A DNA stretch of 64,000 nucleotides, taken from Pantoea phytobeneficialis (GTDB lineage: Bacteria > Pseudomonadota > Gammaproteobacteria > Enterobacterales > Enterobacteriaceae). Below, one piece after another: positions 40,996-52,467 of the stretch; position 1 is the stretch's first letter, and every line of letters starts with the position of its first letter. Position numbers and translations under genes: made by a program. The DNA is taken from contig NZ_CP024636.1 of assembly GCF_009728735.1 (NCBI RefSeq), forward strand, positions 3,262,155 through 3,326,154, written 5' to 3'. Under the pieces are notes generated by a model. That model had not been told where the DNA came from, ran no database searches, and saw only the letters and a program-made list of their open reading frames with translations.

Positions 40996-42516
40996 ATGGC
41001 CAGTGATAATCCGACCACACAGCGTGAATATCTGCTGGAGATGACGAATGTCTCAAAATCATTTCCAGGGGTTAAAGCCTTAGATAATGTGAATTTAAAA
41101 GTGCGCCCTCACTCAGTTCACGCATTAATGGGTGAAAACGGTGCCGGGAAATCCACATTATTAAAATGTCTGTTTGGGATTTATAAAAAGGATACGGGGA
41201 GCATCCTGTTTCAGGGTGAGGAAATTGATTACAAAAGCTCCAAAGAGGCGCTGGAAAATGGCGTGTCGATGGTGCATCAGGAATTAAACCTGGTTCTGCA
41301 ACGCAGCGTAATGGATAACATGTGGCTGGGCCGCTATCCGCGCAAAGGCGTGTTTGTTGATCAGGATAAAATGTATCGCGATACCAAGGCGATCTTTGAA
41401 GAACTGGATATTGATATCGACCCACGCGATAAAGTGGCCAATCTTTCTGTTTCACAAATGCAGATGATTGAAATTGCCAAGGCTTTCTCCTATGACGCCA
41501 AAATCGTTATTATGGATGAGCCCACTTCATCGCTGACGGAAAAAGAAGTTAATCATCTTTTTACTATTATCCGTAAGTTAAAAGATCGTGGCTGCGGCAT
41601 CGTATATATCTCGCATAAGATGGAAGAAATTTTCCAGTTATGCGATGAGATTACCATTCTGCGTGATGGACAATGGATTGCCACCCAGCCGCTGGAAGGG
41701 CTGGATATGGATAAGATCATCGCCATGATGGTGGGGCGTTCGCTTAACCAGCGCTTCCCGGACAAAATCAACGTGCCGGGTGAAGTGATTCTGGAAGTGC
41801 GTCATTTGACGTCGCTGCGCCAACCGTCGATCCGCGATATCTCGTTTGATCTGCATAAAGGTGAAATCCTGGGTATTGCCGGGCTGGTGGGGGCCAAACG
41901 TACCGATATCGTCGAAACGCTGTTTGGTATTCGCGAAAAATCGGGCGGCACCATCAAATTGCACGGTAAAGCGATTAATAACCACAGCGCCAACGAAGCC
42001 ATTAACCACGGTTTTGCGCTGGTCACGGAAGAACGTCGTTCTACCGGTATTTATGCTTACCTCGATATTGGATTTAACTCGCTTATTTCTAATATCAGAA
42101 AGTATAAAAATAATATGGGGCTGTTGGACAATAAACGCATGAAAAGCGACACCCAATGGGTGATTGATGCGATGCGGGTGAAAACGCCCGGGCACCATAC
42201 ACAAATTGGATCGCTTTCTGGCGGTAACCAGCAAAAGGTAATTATTGGCCGCTGGTTGCTCACTCAGCCGGAAATTCTGATGCTGGATGAACCCACTCGT
42301 GGTATTGATGTTGGGGCAAAATTCGAAATTTACCAGTTGATTGCTGAGCTGGCGAAGAAAGAAAAGGGCATCATTATTATCTCTTCTGAAATGCCAGAAC
42401 TGTTGGGCATTACCGATCGCATTCTGGTGATGAGTAATGGACAGGTAGCGGGCATTGTTGATACTAAAACGACCTCGCAGAATGAAATCCTGCGTTTAGC
42501 GTCATTACACCTTTAA
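40996..42516 (+). CDS. mglA: Galactose/methyl-galactoside ABC ATPase MglA
   Basis: 506 residues, a sugar-type duplicated ATPase. The first ABC module has GENGAGKST (46-54), [16 protein letters not shown] and [11 protein letters not shown]. The second has the degenerate P-loop GLVGAKRTD usual in this family, signature LSGGNQQKV and [11 protein letters not shown]. Cytoplasmic. It drives MglC and lies 18 bases before mglC. Confidence 0.97.
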   Translation: MASDNPTTQREYLLEMTNVSKSFPGVKALDNVNLKVRPHSVHALMGENGAGKSTLLKCLFGIYKKDTGSILFQGEEIDYKSSKEALENGVSMVHQELNLVLQRSVMDNMWLGRYPRKGVFVDQDKMYRDTKAIFEELDIDIDPRDKVANLSVSQMQMIEIAKAFSYDAKIVIMDEPTSSLTEKEVNHLFTIIRKLKDRGCGIVYISHKMEEIFQLCDEITILRDGQWIATQPLEGLDMDKIIAMMVGRSLNQRFPDKINVPGEVILEVRHLTSLRQPSIRDISFDLHKGEILGIAGLVGAKRTDIVETLFGIREKSGGTIKLHGKAINNHSANEAINHGFALVTEERRSTGIYAYLDIGFNSLISNIRKYKNNMGLLDNKRMKSDTQWVIDAMRVKTPGHHTQIGSLSGGNQQKVIIGRWLLTQPEILMLDEPTRGIDVGAKFEIYQLIAELAKKEKGIIIISSEMPELLGITDRILVMSNGQVAGIVDTKTTSQNEILRLASLHL

Positions 42517-42534
42517 TGAAGCAAGGGCTTTAAC

Positions 42535-43545
42535 ATGAAAGCGACTACTAAAAAGAATGCGCTAACCTGGTTAAAAGAGGGCGGCATTTACGTTGTCCTG
42601 TTGGTACTGCTGGCTATTATTATTTTCCAGGATCCGACATTTTTAAGTTTAATGAACCTGAGTAATATTCTGACCCAGTCATCAGTGCGTATTATTATCG
42701 CACTCGGTGTCGCCGGGTTGATTGTCACCCAGGGTACTGACTTGTCGGCAGGTCGTCAGGTTGGCCTGGCGGCGGTGGTGGCAGCAACGCTGTTGCAGGC
42801 GATGGATAACGCTAACAAGGTGTTCCCGCATCTTGATACCGTGCCGATTCCGCTGGTGATCCTCACCGTGTGCGTGATTGGCGGTATCATCGGCCTGGTT
42901 AACGGTGTCATCATTGCTTACCTGAAAGTGACCCCGTTCATCACCACCCTTGGCACCATGATCATCGTTTACGGTATTAACTCGCTGTATTACGACTTTG
43001 TCGGTGCATCGCCGATTGCTGGTTTTGATGCGGGCTTCTCGAAGTTTGCTCAGGGCTTCTTCCGCTTTGGCGATTTCAAACTGTCATACATCACCTTCTA
43101 CGCCATCATCGCTATCGTGTTCGTGTGGATTCTGTGGAACAAAACGCGTTTCGGTAAAAACATCTTCGCTATCGGTGGTAACCCGGAAGCGGCGAAAGTC
43201 TCTGGCGTAAACGTCCCGTTGAACCTGATTCTGGTGTATGCGTTGTCGGGGGTGTTCTATGCCTTCGGTGGGATGCTGGAAGCGGGGCGTATCGGTAGTG
43301 CTACCAACAACCTCGGCTTTATGTATGAACTGGATGCGATCGCGGCCTGTGTGGTCGGCGGCGTCTCCTTCGCCGGTGGTGTTGGTACGGTAGCGGGTGT
43401 GGTGACCGGTGTGATCATCTTCACCGTTATTAACTACGGTCTGACCTATATCGGTGTTAACCCTTACTGGCAGTACATCATCAAGGGCGGCATCATTATC
43501 TTCGCCGTGGCGTTGGATTCACTGAAATACGCACGCAAGAAATAA
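42535..43545 (+). CDS. mglC: Galactose/methyl-galactoside ABC permease MglC
   Basis: 336 residues, BPD_transp_2 (ribose/galactose-type) permease with about ten helices. Conserved blocks are VTQGTDLSAGRQVG, FITTLGTMIIVYG and GGNPEAAKVSGVNV, the coupling region. It is the last gene of mglBAC, followed by a strong terminator shared with sanA. Confidence 0.97.
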   Translation: MKATTKKNALTWLKEGGIYVVLLVLLAIIIFQDPTFLSLMNLSNILTQSSVRIIIALGVAGLIVTQGTDLSAGRQVGLAAVVAATLLQAMDNANKVFPHLDTVPIPLVILTVCVIGGIIGLVNGVIIAYLKVTPFITTLGTMIIVYGINSLYYDFVGASPIAGFDAGFSKFAQGFFRFGDFKLSYITFYAIIAIVFVWILWNKTRFGKNIFAIGGNPEAAKVSGVNVPLNLILVYALSGVFYAFGGMLEAGRIGSATNNLGFMYELDAIAACVVGGVSFAGGVGTVAGVVTGVIIFTVINYGLTYIGVNPYWQYIIKGGIIIFAVALDSLKYARKK

Positions 43546-43561
43546 CCATACCGTTAACAAC

Positions 43562-43587
43562 AAGGGCCGCTATAAGCGGCCCTTTTG
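43562..43587 (+). terminator. Terminator between mglC and sanA
   Basis: AAGGGCCGCT-ATA-AGCGGCCCTT is a perfect stem followed by TTTTG, with A/T flanks on both sides for the two convergent genes. Confidence 0.9.
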
Positions 43588-43609
43588 TTATTCCCGTAGC
43601 GGCATCGGG

Positions 43610-44371
<762 letters not shown>

Positions 44372-44400
44372 CTACTTTAGGCATCTGCGGGAAGCAAGTT

Positions 44401-44457
44401 AACGCCAGTTGGCTGGCGTTTTTTTAAGCACTGCCGGGCCTGTGTCACAGCCCGGCA
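44401..44457. terminator. Two hairpins between sanA and maeA
   Basis: AACGCCAG-TTGG-CTGGCGTT (44401-44420) is followed by T's on the plus strand. TGCCGGGC...GCCCGGCA (44432-44457) lies next to the maeA stop without a T run. Together they probably insulate maeA from sanA, although the better T tract faces the strand with no gene. Confidence 0.55.
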
Positions 44458-44467
44458 TGGAACAGCA

Positions 44468-46165
44468 TCAGATTGAAGTACGACGATAGTGACGGTACTG
44501 CGGCAGCCAGAAGTTATTGTTGACGGCTTGTGACAGGACATCTTCTGAGGTCACCACCGCGACACCTGCCAGCTGCGCGGCTTTGCCCACTTCCATCGCA
44601 ATCACTTTCGATACGCCCTGGATATCCTTGATCTCCGGCAGCACCGGACCTTCACCATCATTCACCAGCGGTGAACAATCAGCCAAAGCGCGGCTGGCGG
44701 TCATCAGCATCGAATCGGTGACGCGCGAAGCACCAGCGGCAATCACACCCAGACCGATACCGGGGAAGATATAGGAGTTGTTGCACTGGGCAATCGGATA
44801 AGTTTTACCTTTCCAGTTCACCGGTGCAAACGGACTGCCAGTTGCCACCAGTGCGGCTCCGTCGGTCCAGGCGATAATATCTGCCGGAGTTGCTTCAACG
44901 CGCGAGGTTGGATTGGACAACGGCATCACAATCGGGCGTTTGCAGTGCTTGTTCATCTCACGAATGATCTCTTCGGTGAACAGACCTGGCTGTCCGGAAA
45001 CACCAATCAGGATATCCGGTTTGGCGTTGCGTACCACATCCAACAGAGAGATCGAATCACTGGTGATATCCCAGCCCTTCAGATTGTCGCTCTTCTGCAC
45101 CAGACGGCTCTGGAAATCGAGCAGATTTGGCAATTTGTCGGTCAGCAGACCAAAGCGATCCACCATCAGGACACGAGAGCGTGCTTCATCATCGCTCAGA
45201 CCTTCCGACTTCATTTGCGCGATAATTTGTTCGGCGATACCACAGCCAGCAGAACCGGCACCCAGGAACACCACTTTTTGTTCGCACAGGCGGCTGCCTG
45301 CGGCACGGCTGGCGGCGATCAACGTACCCACGGTCACCGCGGCGGTGCCCTGAATATCATCGTTGAAGCAGCAGATTTCATCACGATAACGTTCCAGCAG
45401 CGGCATGGCGTTTTTCTGGGCGAAGTCTTCAAATTGCAGCAGAACTTTCGGCCAGCGGCGTTTAACGGCCTGGATAAAATCATTAACGAAGGCTTCGTAC
45501 TCTTCGCCAGAAATACGCGGATGACGCCAGCCCATGTACAGCGGGTCATTCAGCAATTGCTGGTTATTGGTACCTACATCCAGCACTACCGGCAGGGTAT
45601 ACGCCGGACTGATGCCACCACAGGCGGTATACAGCGAAAGTTTACCAATCGGGATCCCCATGCCGCCGATGCCGAGGTCACCGAGGCCGAGAATACGTTC
45701 ACCATCCGTGACCACAATTACCTTCACGTTCTGTTTGGTGGCGTTTTGCAGCATGTCTTCGATGCGGTCGCGATTGTTATAGGAAATAAACACGCCGCGT
45801 GCGCGACGATAAATCTCGGAGAAGTGTTCACAGGCGGCACCGACCGTCGGGGTGTAGATGATCGGCATCATCTCTTCCAGATGATTGTCCAGCAGTCGGT
45901 AGAACAGGGTTTCGTTGGTGTCCTGGATATTACGCAGATAGACGTGCTTGTCGTTATTGTTCTTAAAATCCTGGAATTGACGCCAGGCACGCTCTGCCTG
46001 TTCTTCAATGGTTTCAACCGCTTCGGGCAGCAGGCCATTAAGATTGAATTCATTACGTTCTTCGAGAGAGAAGGCGCTGCCTTTGTTCAACAGCGGAAAT
46101 TCCAGCAGGATCGGACCCGCGTAAGGAATATACAGCGGACGTTTACTTTCGTACTCGAGTTCCAT
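44468..46165 (-). CDS. maeA: NAD-dependent malic enzyme MaeA
   Basis: 565 residues, exactly the E. coli MaeA (SfcA) length. It decarboxylates malate to pyruvate with NAD+. Conserved elements are [12 protein letters not shown], the [16 protein letters not shown] block, the metal-binding [14 protein letters not shown], and the Rossmann loop [15 protein letters not shown]. It is a single-gene unit. E. coli has maeA elsewhere, so its place between sanA and cdd is lineage-specific. Confidence 0.97.
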   Translation of the reverse strand: MELEYESKRPLYIPYAGPILLEFPLLNKGSAFSLEERNEFNLNGLLPEAVETIEEQAERAWRQFQDFKNNNDKHVYLRNIQDTNETLFYRLLDNHLEEMMPIIYTPTVGAACEHFSEIYRRARGVFISYNNRDRIEDMLQNATKQNVKVIVVTDGERILGLGDLGIGGMGIPIGKLSLYTACGGISPAYTLPVVLDVGTNNQQLLNDPLYMGWRHPRISGEEYEAFVNDFIQAVKRRWPKVLLQFEDFAQKNAMPLLERYRDEICCFNDDIQGTAAVTVGTLIAASRAAGSRLCEQKVVFLGAGSAGCGIAEQIIAQMKSEGLSDDEARSRVLMVDRFGLLTDKLPNLLDFQSRLVQKSDNLKGWDITSDSISLLDVVRNAKPDILIGVSGQPGLFTEEIIREMNKHCKRPIVMPLSNPTSRVEATPADIIAWTDGAALVATGSPFAPVNWKGKTYPIAQCNNSYIFPGIGLGVIAAGASRVTDSMLMTASRALADCSPLVNDGEGPVLPEIKDIQGVSKVIAMEVGKAAQLAGVAVVTSEDVLSQAVNNNFWLPQYRHYRRTSI

Positions 46166-46322
46166 GCAATGTTTGCTCCGGTTGCAGTGTTTTCTGGCGT
46201 GTCGCCGGGAAAGGTAACGCCAGCCTTTCTTATTGTGAAGTGATTTCTGGCGCCCGATCCTATGAAATTTCCTGCGGATGTACAGCTTTTGTTAATAAAA
46301 GGTCACAAAAGCGGTAAAAGGA

Positions 46323-47222
46323 TCACTTAACTGCAATGGCTGACAAGGTTTCTGTTGCAAACGCATGACAACCCAGCGCCGCAAGTGTCGCACGCGTGGC
46401 ATCTCGCTGGCTGAGGGTTGCCGTCTGACACTCCGCCAGTACCGCCTGCTGAATGCCATCCAGGGCTTCGTTATGCATATTCATCAGAATCAATGCTGCC
46501 TGTAGCGGTGGCAGGCTGGGATTAAACGCGGCATTTTCGGCGTAGCGTCCGGTAAAAATCTGCCCACTGCGACTGCGTAGCGCCACGCCGCTGTAGCTCT
46601 GACTGTAGGGTGCATGGCTTTGATTGGCGGCTTCGATGGCTGCCTGTTGCAGTGTATCGCCCTGCAAAGCAAAACCATGATCAACCGGGGTGAGCAAACG
46701 TTCGGCAATATTCAAATCTGCCGGGCCAAAGGCATCGGGCAGATAATCGCCAAGGGTGCGGATTGCCCGTCCCGGCAGGCTGACGCGAATTGCGGTGCCA
46801 CTGTTCAGTTCATTCATAAACTGGCGGCAGTGCCCGCAAGGTGTGTAGTTGACGGTGATGGTTTCCAGCCGGGTTTCACCACGCAGCCAGGCATGGGTGA
46901 TAGCGCTTTGCTCAGCATGTACTGTCTGCTGCAATGGGGCGTTGCGGAACTCCATATTGGCACCAAAATACCAGTTGCCACTGATGCCGCGCGCGATCGC
47001 GCCCACGTTAAAGTTCGACACCGGGGCAATCGCGCAGGATGCCGCCAATGGCAACAGCGCGAGAGCGAGGGCATCTGCATCCAGACCGGTAGCCTGCTGT
47101 AGCTGTGTCACTTCATTGGCATGCAGCACGCCATGAAAATCGGCCGCGTCCAGCAAGGGTTGCAGCGCCTGTTGCAGTCTGAGCGGCAGGGCAGAGAAAG
47201 CGGAAGTGAATCTTGGATGCAT
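46323..47222 (-). CDS. cdd: Cytidine deaminase
   Basis: 299 residues, the long dimeric enterobacterial type with a catalytic N-terminal half and a degenerate C-terminal half. Zinc ligands and the catalytic glutamate are His102-Ala-Glu104 and Cys129-Gly-His-Cys132. It deaminates cytidine and deoxycytidine in pyrimidine salvage. The upstream region has a partial CRP match, fitting the CRP/CytR control known in E. coli. It lies downstream of yohK, the conserved order. Confidence 0.96.
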   Translation of the reverse strand: MHPRFTSAFSALPLRLQQALQPLLDAADFHGVLHANEVTQLQQATGLDADALALALLPLAASCAIAPVSNFNVGAIARGISGNWYFGANMEFRNAPLQQTVHAEQSAITHAWLRGETRLETITVNYTPCGHCRQFMNELNSGTAIRVSLPGRAIRTLGDYLPDAFGPADLNIAERLLTPVDHGFALQGDTLQQAAIEAANQSHAPYSQSYSGVALRSRSGQIFTGRYAENAAFNPSLPPLQAALILMNMHNEALDGIQQAVLAECQTATLSQRDATRATLAALGCHAFATETLSAIAVK

Positions 47223-47271
47223 GATGGCCTCGTTACCTCGTCAGCGGCGGCACGCCGCCAGAAGGTTTATA

Positions 47272-47287
47272 TGTGATCTATATCTCT
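47272..47287. promoter_or_regulatory. Possible CRP site upstream of cdd
   Basis: TGTGA-TCTATA-TCTCT has a perfect left half-site and a weak right half-site, about 50 bases upstream of the cdd ATG. E. coli cdd is CRP/CytR-controlled. Confidence 0.5.
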
Positions 47288-47341
47288 CTGACAATGTAAG
47301 ACGATTTGCGCGTTTCAACTTTGAGAGATCTCTCGCAAGTT

Positions 47342-48034
47342 TCATCCCAGCCAGTGCATCAGGACCGGGTAGAGAAACGGTGCCAGTAACGACGTAATAA
47401 TGCCGCAAATCACCAACGCCAGAGAACTGAATGCCCCTTCCTGATAATCAATTTCCGCCGCTCGCGCAGTACCCAACGCATGCGAAGCATTGCCAATGGC
47501 TAGTCCCCGCGATGCTTTGCTTTTTACCTGTAACAGATTCAGCAGCATATGACCGAACACGGCACCCAGCACCCCAGCAATCAGCACGCAGATGGCGCTG
47601 ATGGCGGGAATACCATGCAGCGAGCCGGACACGGCCATCGCGATCGGCGTGGTGACGGATTTCGGCATAATGGTGGCGGCGATCTCCGGGGTCGCTCCCA
47701 GCCATAACGCAATGGCGGTGCCGGAAATCATGGCGGTCAGGCTGCCAATAAAACAGACGCTGATAATGGTTTTCCAGCGCGCGCGGATTTGATGCATCTG
47801 CTCATACAACGGCAGGGCCAGTGCAACCACGGCAGGTTGTAATAATTGATTCAGCAGCGCACTGCCCGCGAAGTAACGCGCATAAGGCATATGGGTGAGC
47901 AACAAAATTGGAATCACAATCGCCATCGCCACCAGCAGCGGATTAATGATGGAGATATTGATTTTCGCGGCCAGCTTGCGTGCCAGGAAATAAGCGGCGA
48001 GGGTGAGGGGTAATGACCACCAGATGTCACTCAT
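47342..48034 (-). CDS. yohK: YohK, LrgB-family inner-membrane protein
   Basis: 230 residues with about six helices. The LrgB hallmark [19 protein letters not shown] is intact, as is [20 protein letters not shown]. It is the partner of YohJ, which it follows with an 8-base overlap. LrgAB-type pairs have been linked to murein hydrolase control and to small-carboxylate transport; the role here is unproven. Confidence 0.93.
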   Translation of the reverse strand: MSDIWWSLPLTLAAYFLARKLAAKINISIINPLLVAMAIVIPILLLTHMPYARYFAGSALLNQLLQPAVVALALPLYEQMHQIRARWKTIISVCFIGSLTAMISGTAIALWLGATPEIAATIMPKSVTTPIAMAVSGSLHGIPAISAICVLIAGVLGAVFGHMLLNLLQVKSKASRGLAIGNASHALGTARAAEIDYQEGAFSSLALVICGIITSLLAPFLYPVLMHWLG

Positions 48035-48419
48035 CGTTCGATTCCTTCCTCACTTTTGGCCGTTGCATCCGTTCAGCGCTCAGGCTCACCACCACCAACA
48101 CCAGGAAAGTACTGACCAGGCAGGAAACCACAATCGGACCGAATTGGGCGGTAAGGATGTCGGTATAGCCCATCACGCCAACACTGATCGGCACAAACAG
48201 CAACGCCATGTAGCGGATCATCAAGTGGCAGCCAGGCTTGACCCAATCAACCGGCAGAATTTGCAGTGCCAGCAAGGCAAACAACAGCAACATACCGATG
48301 ATGCTACCGGGAATGGTGATCGGGAGAAGGGCGGCAATGCCGATTCCGGCATAAAGAGCAGCGTAAATAATGACAAAGGCACGTAAATAGCGCCAGCAGA
48401 CAGACAGCACGGTGGGCAT
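48027..48419 (-). CDS. yohJ: YohJ, LrgA/CidA-family membrane protein (UPF0299)
   Basis: 130 residues with four helices and the signature [20 protein letters not shown] holin-like small membrane protein that works with YohK. It is the first gene of yohJK, divergent from a DUF559 gene 152 bases away. The upstream gap carries no clear regulator site. Confidence 0.93.
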   Translation of the reverse strand: MPTVLSVCWRYLRAFVIIYAALYAGIGIAALLPITIPGSIIGMLLLFALLALQILPVDWVKPGCHLMIRYMALLFVPISVGVMGYTDILTAQFGPIVVSCLVSTFLVLVVVSLSAERMQRPKVRKESNDE

Positions 48420-48570
48420 GACAGGCTCCTGTTTTCTCAGGACTTCATCATACGCATTAAGCGCATAGCGTGCCAGAGATCACATTGCGAGACAGATTCC
48501 GGGTTTGGCGGCATTTCCAGACAGGCCCGGTAAAAAAGCATAGTCTGGCGGCGTTCATAAGGAGGTGAGA

Positions 48571-48924
48571 ATGAAAAGAGCGATTCTGCTGCGACGTGAG
48601 CTTCGCAAGAATATGACTGAGGCGGAACTTCGGTTATGGCGTTTTTTGCGTGACCGGAATTTATGCGGGGTAAAATTCCGTCGGCAATACGCAATCGGAC
48701 GTTACATTGTCGACTTTGCCTGTATCGAGCGTTTACTGGTTATCGAGCTTGATGGTGGTCAGCACGCTGAACAATCGACGTTGCACTACGATGAAGTCAG
48801 GACAGCCTATTTGCATCGTTGCGGATGGCGGGTGATTCGCTTCTGGAATAATCAGGTGTTTTGCGAATTAGATGCGGTGGTGGAGGAGATTTATCGGCAA
48901 CTTAATTGGTCACCCTCACCCTAA
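48571..48924 (+). CDS. DUF559 (Vsr-like endonuclease fold) protein, YcjD-type
   Basis: 117 residues from ATG 48571, which has a perfect AAGGAGG five bases before it. The N-terminus MKRAILLRRELRKNMTEAEL and WRFLRDRNLCGVKFRRQ are typical. The putative nuclease core is DFACIERLLVIELDGGQH (Asp, then Glu-x-Asp and His), matching the PD-(D/E)xK-like arrangement of Vsr relatives. Its last residues (SPSP) and stop codon are encoded by the left edge of the tandem palindrome array that follows. The function is unknown; a link to repeat movement is a hypothesis only. Confidence 0.85.
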   Translation: MKRAILLRRELRKNMTEAELRLWRFLRDRNLCGVKFRRQYAIGRYIVDFACIERLLVIELDGGQHAEQSTLHYDEVRTAYLHRCGWRVIRFWNNQVFCELDAVVEEIYRQLNWSPSP

Positions 48925-49154
48925 CCCTCTCCCGCTTGCGGGAGAGGGCCGCACAAACATCTCCCTCTCCCGCAAGCGGGAGAGGGCCGCACAAACATCT
49001 CCCTCTGCCGCAAGCGGGAGAGGGCCGCACAAACATCTCCCTCTGCCGCAAGCGGGAGAGGGCCGCACAAACATCTCCCTCTGCCGCAAGCGGGAGAGGG
49101 CCGCACAAACATCTCCCTCTCCCGCTTGCGGGAGAGGGCCGGGGTGAGGGTAAC
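48909..49154. repeat. Tandem array of six 24-bp palindromes with 38-bp period
   Basis: Palindromes with half-site CCCTCTCCCGC begin at 48925, 48963, 49001, 49039, 49077 and 49115, exactly 38 bases apart. They are separated by an invariant 14-base CCGCACAAACATCT. The outer two copies have a TT centre and the inner four an AA centre; three inner copies share a C-to-G change (CCCTCTGCCGC). The array is bounded by inverted flanks (TCACCCTCACCC on the left, GGGGTGAGGGTAAC on the right). It lies between convergent DUF559 and metG and probably terminates both transcripts. Confidence 0.93.
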
Positions 49155-49163
49155 AGCAGCGTA

Positions 49164-51197
49164 TTATTTTACCGGCATCCCCGGTTGCGCGCCGCTATCC
49201 ACCGACAATACAAACAGGTCTTTTCCACCCGGTCCGGCTGACAGCACCATGCCTTCCGAGATACCAAAACGCATCTTACGCGGTGCCAGGTTGGCAACGA
49301 TGATGGTCATCTTGCCGACCAACACGGACGGATCCGGATAGGCAGCACGGATACCCGAGAAGATCTGACGTTTTTCGCCGCCAAGATCCAGCTCCAGACG
49401 CAGCAATTTATCCGAACCCTCCACCAGCTCAGCCTTCTCGATCAGCGCCACGCGCATATCGACTTTAGCGAAATCATCAATGGTGATGGCATCGCCAATC
49501 GGCGCGTCAGCCAAAGGTCCGGTAACAGCCGGTTTGTTGGCCGCGGCAGCATCTTCTTTTGATGCTTCAACCAGGGCGTCGACTTTAGCCATCTCAATGC
49601 GGCCATACAGCGCTTTGAACGGTGCCACGTTGTGATCCAACAGCGGTTGCTGAATGGCATCCCAGCTCAATTCGCTTTGCAGGAAGGCTTCTGCACGCGC
49701 GCTGAGCGACGGCAGTACCGGCTTCAGCCAGGTCATCAGTACGCGGAACAGGTTGATACCCATTGAACAGATGGCTTGCAGGTCAGCGTCACGGCCTTCC
49801 TGTTTCGCTACCACCCACGGTGCCTGCTCATCCACATAACGGTTGGCGAGATCCGCCAGCGCCATGATTTCACGGATTGCGCGGTTATATTCACGGCTGG
49901 CCCAGGCTTCGCCGATCTTCTCAGAAGCATCGATAAAGGTCTGATACAACGCAGGGTCCGCCAGCTCAGCCGACAGTTTGCCGCCAAAGCGTTTGGTCAG
50001 GAAGCCCGCGTTACGTGACGCCAGGTTCACCACTTTGTTGACGATGTCTGCGTTGACGCGCTGGACGAAGTCTTCCAGATTCAGATCGATATCATCAATG
50101 CGTGAAGAGAGCTTCGCCGCGTAGTAGTAACGCAGGCTGTCGGCATCCAGGTGCTGCAACCAGGTGCTGGCCTTGATGAAGGTGCCGCGTGATTTCGACA
50201 TCTTCGCGCCGTTTACCGTCACATAGCCGTGTACAAACAGGTTAGTCGGCTTACGGTATTGGCTGCCTTCCAGCATCGCTGGCCAGAACAGGCTGTGGAA
50301 ATAAACGATATCTTTGCCAATAAAGTGATACAGCTCGGTAGTGGAATCTTGTTTCCAGAATTCGTCAAAATCGATATTGCCGCGTTTGTCGCACAGGTTC
50401 TTAAAGGAACCCATATAGCCGATAGGCGCATCAAGCCATACGTAGAAATATTTGCCCGGAGCATCAGGGATTTCGAAGCCGAAATACGGGGCATCACGCG
50501 AGATGTCCCACTGTTGCAGGCCAGACTCGAACCACTCCTGCATCTTGTTCGCCACTTGCTCCTGCAACGCGCCAGAACGGGTCCATGCCTGAAGCATTTC
50601 ACTGAAAGACGGCAGGTCGAAGAAGAAGTGTTCGGAATCACGCATCACCGGTGTCGCACCAGAGACGACGGATTTTGGCTCGATCAATTCCGTCGGGCTG
50701 TAGGTCGCGCCACAGACTTCACAGTTGTCACCATACTGATCCGGCGATTTACATTTCGGGCAGGTACCTTTGACGAAACGGTCAGGCAGGAACATGCCTT
50801 TTTCCGGGTCGAACAGTTGAGAAATGGTGCGATTTTTAATAAAGCCGTTCTCTTTCAGACGGCGATAAATCAGCTCCGACAGCTGGCGGTTCTCATCGCC
50901 GTGCGTCGAGTGATAGTTGTCATAGCTGATGTCGAAGCCGGCGAAATCTGTCTCGTGTTCCTGCTTCATCTCAGCAATCATCTGCTCAGGCGCGATACCG
51001 AGCTGCTGGGCTTTCAGCATGATCGGTGTGCCGTGCGCATCATCAGCGCAGATGAAGTAAACCTGATTGCCACGCATTCGCTGGTAACGCACCCAAATGT
51101 CTGCCTGGATATGCTCGAGCATGTGGCCGAGATGGATTGAACCGTTCGCGTATGGCAGCGCGCACGTTACCAGAATTTTTTTAGCGACTTGAGTCAT
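49164..51197 (-). CDS. metG: Methionyl-tRNA synthetase
   Basis: 677 residues from the ATG at 51197, the E. coli length; an in-frame upstream start at 51266 would add a non-conserved tail. The HIGH motif is HLGH (22-25), and the zinc knuckle has CPKC and CEVCG near 145-162. The KMSKS loop is AKMSKSRG near 332. The C-terminal dimerising/tRNA-binding EMAP-like domain occupies about 575-677. It is essential and charges initiator and elongator tRNA-Met. It is divergent from mrp, and its 3' side meets the palindrome array. Confidence 0.98.
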   Translation of the reverse strand: MTQVAKKILVTCALPYANGSIHLGHMLEHIQADIWVRYQRMRGNQVYFICADDAHGTPIMLKAQQLGIAPEQMIAEMKQEHETDFAGFDISYDNYHSTHGDENRQLSELIYRRLKENGFIKNRTISQLFDPEKGMFLPDRFVKGTCPKCKSPDQYGDNCEVCGATYSPTELIEPKSVVSGATPVMRDSEHFFFDLPSFSEMLQAWTRSGALQEQVANKMQEWFESGLQQWDISRDAPYFGFEIPDAPGKYFYVWLDAPIGYMGSFKNLCDKRGNIDFDEFWKQDSTTELYHFIGKDIVYFHSLFWPAMLEGSQYRKPTNLFVHGYVTVNGAKMSKSRGTFIKASTWLQHLDADSLRYYYAAKLSSRIDDIDLNLEDFVQRVNADIVNKVVNLASRNAGFLTKRFGGKLSAELADPALYQTFIDASEKIGEAWASREYNRAIREIMALADLANRYVDEQAPWVVAKQEGRDADLQAICSMGINLFRVLMTWLKPVLPSLSARAEAFLQSELSWDAIQQPLLDHNVAPFKALYGRIEMAKVDALVEASKEDAAAANKPAVTGPLADAPIGDAITIDDFAKVDMRVALIEKAELVEGSDKLLRLELDLGGEKRQIFSGIRAAYPDPSVLVGKMTIIVANLAPRKMRFGISEGMVLSAGPGGKDLFVLSVDSGAQPGMPVK

Positions 51198-51350
51198 AGT
51201 TTGCGTAGCTTTCTGTAAATGAAAAATCGGGCTTAAGATGTTAACCGAAGCACTCTCTGGGGACAACCACGGTCACATTTAGCGCCTATCTGATATTATT
51301 GAAAACACATCGCTGAAATTCAGCGTCAGAATAAAGAGTAAGGAGCGGGG

Positions 51351-52463
51351 ATGACTTCACTATCCCGGGAACAATATTCACCCGAGGCCCTACGTGCCGT
51401 GGTGATGGGCGTGCTGAGTGGCTTTGAACACCCGACACTGCAACACAATCTGACCACCCTGAAAGCGTTGCGCCATGTGGCGTTACTGGATGGCAAACTG
51501 CATCTTGAACTGGTGATGCCTTTCGCCTGGGCCAGTGCGTTTGAAGAGTTGAAAGCACAGACCAGTGGCGAGCTGCTGCGACTGACGCAGAGCGATGCCA
51601 TTGACTGGCGGCTACGGCACGATATCGCCACGCTGAAGCGGGTGAAAAATCATCCCGGAGCCACCGGAGTGAAAAATATCATCGCCGTGAGTTCAGGCAA
51701 GGGCGGCGTCGGTAAATCGAGTACCGCGGTGAATATGGCGCTGGCATTGGCGGCGGAAGGCGCGCGCGTCGGCATCCTTGATGCGGATATTTACGGTCCG
51801 TCGATCCCGAATATGCTCGGCACCGAAAACCAACGACCGACCTCGCCAGATGGCACCCATATGGCACCGATTATGGCGCACGGGCTGGCAACTAACTCGA
51901 TTGGTTATCTGGTGACGGATGACAACGCGATGGTGTGGCGTGGCCCTATGGCCAGCAAGGCACTGATGCAGTTGCTGAATGAAACCTTGTGGCCGGATCT
52001 GGATTATCTGGTGCTGGATATGCCGCCCGGCACTGGCGATATCCAGCTGACGCTGGCACAGAATGTGCCCGTCACGGGTGCGCTGGTGGTCACTACGCCC
52101 CAGGACATTGCGTTAATTGATGCACGCAAAGGGATTGTGATGTTCGAGAAGGTCAACGTGCCGGTACTTGGCGTGGTGGAGAACATGAGCATTCATATCT
52201 GTAGCGAATGCGGTCATCATGAGCCGATCTTTGGCACTGGCGGGGCACAAAAGCTGGCGCAGGATTACAACACCCGTCTGCTGGCTCAGTTGCCTTTGCA
52301 TATTAACTTGCGTGAGGATCTGGATGATGGCGAGCCGACGGTGATCCGCCGTCCCGATAGCGAGTTTACCGCGTTGTATCGCCAACTGGCGGGACGTGTC
52401 GCCGCGCAGCTTTACTGGCAGGGGGAAGTAATCCCCGGCGATATCGCCTTCCGCGCGGTTTAA
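51351..52463 (+). CDS. mrp: Iron-sulfur cluster carrier Mrp (ApbC)
   Basis: 370 residues. An N-terminal MIP18/DUF59-like domain covers 1-90, followed by a P-loop NTPase of the MinD/Mrp class with deviant Walker A SGKGGVGKSS (115-124) and VLDMPPGTGDIQL. The cluster-binding CxxC is ICSEC near 284. It binds and transfers Fe-S clusters in the cytosol. It is divergent from metG, an arrangement conserved across enterobacteria. Confidence 0.96.
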   Translation: MTSLSREQYSPEALRAVVMGVLSGFEHPTLQHNLTTLKALRHVALLDGKLHLELVMPFAWASAFEELKAQTSGELLRLTQSDAIDWRLRHDIATLKRVKNHPGATGVKNIIAVSSGKGGVGKSSTAVNMALALAAEGARVGILDADIYGPSIPNMLGTENQRPTSPDGTHMAPIMAHGLATNSIGYLVTDDNAMVWRGPMASKALMQLLNETLWPDLDYLVLDMPPGTGDIQLTLAQNVPVTGALVVTTPQDIALIDARKGIVMFEKVNVPVLGVVENMSIHICSECGHHEPIFGTGGAQKLAQDYNTRLLAQLPLHINLREDLDDGEPTVIRRPDSEFTALYRQLAGRVAAQLYWQGEVIPGDIAFRAV

Positions 52464-52467
52464 GGGT

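Noticed and set aside
44945..46243. A 432-codon open frame on the plus strand across maeA
   Set aside because: It is antisense to an intact, highly conserved malic enzyme and its translation shows no domain; it arises from codon bias.
48437..48694. An 85-codon minus-strand frame overlapping the DUF559 start
   Set aside because: It overlaps a gene with a perfect ribosome site and conserved protein sequence, and has no family resemblance.
48925..49138. Regular palindromic repeats that could be taken for a CRISPR array
   Set aside because: The 14-base segments between palindromes are identical, not unique spacers, the period is fixed, and no cas gene is near.
50229..51140. A 303-codon open frame antisense to metG
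   Set aside because: Mirror of metG codon usage; no ribosome site and no recognisable protein.
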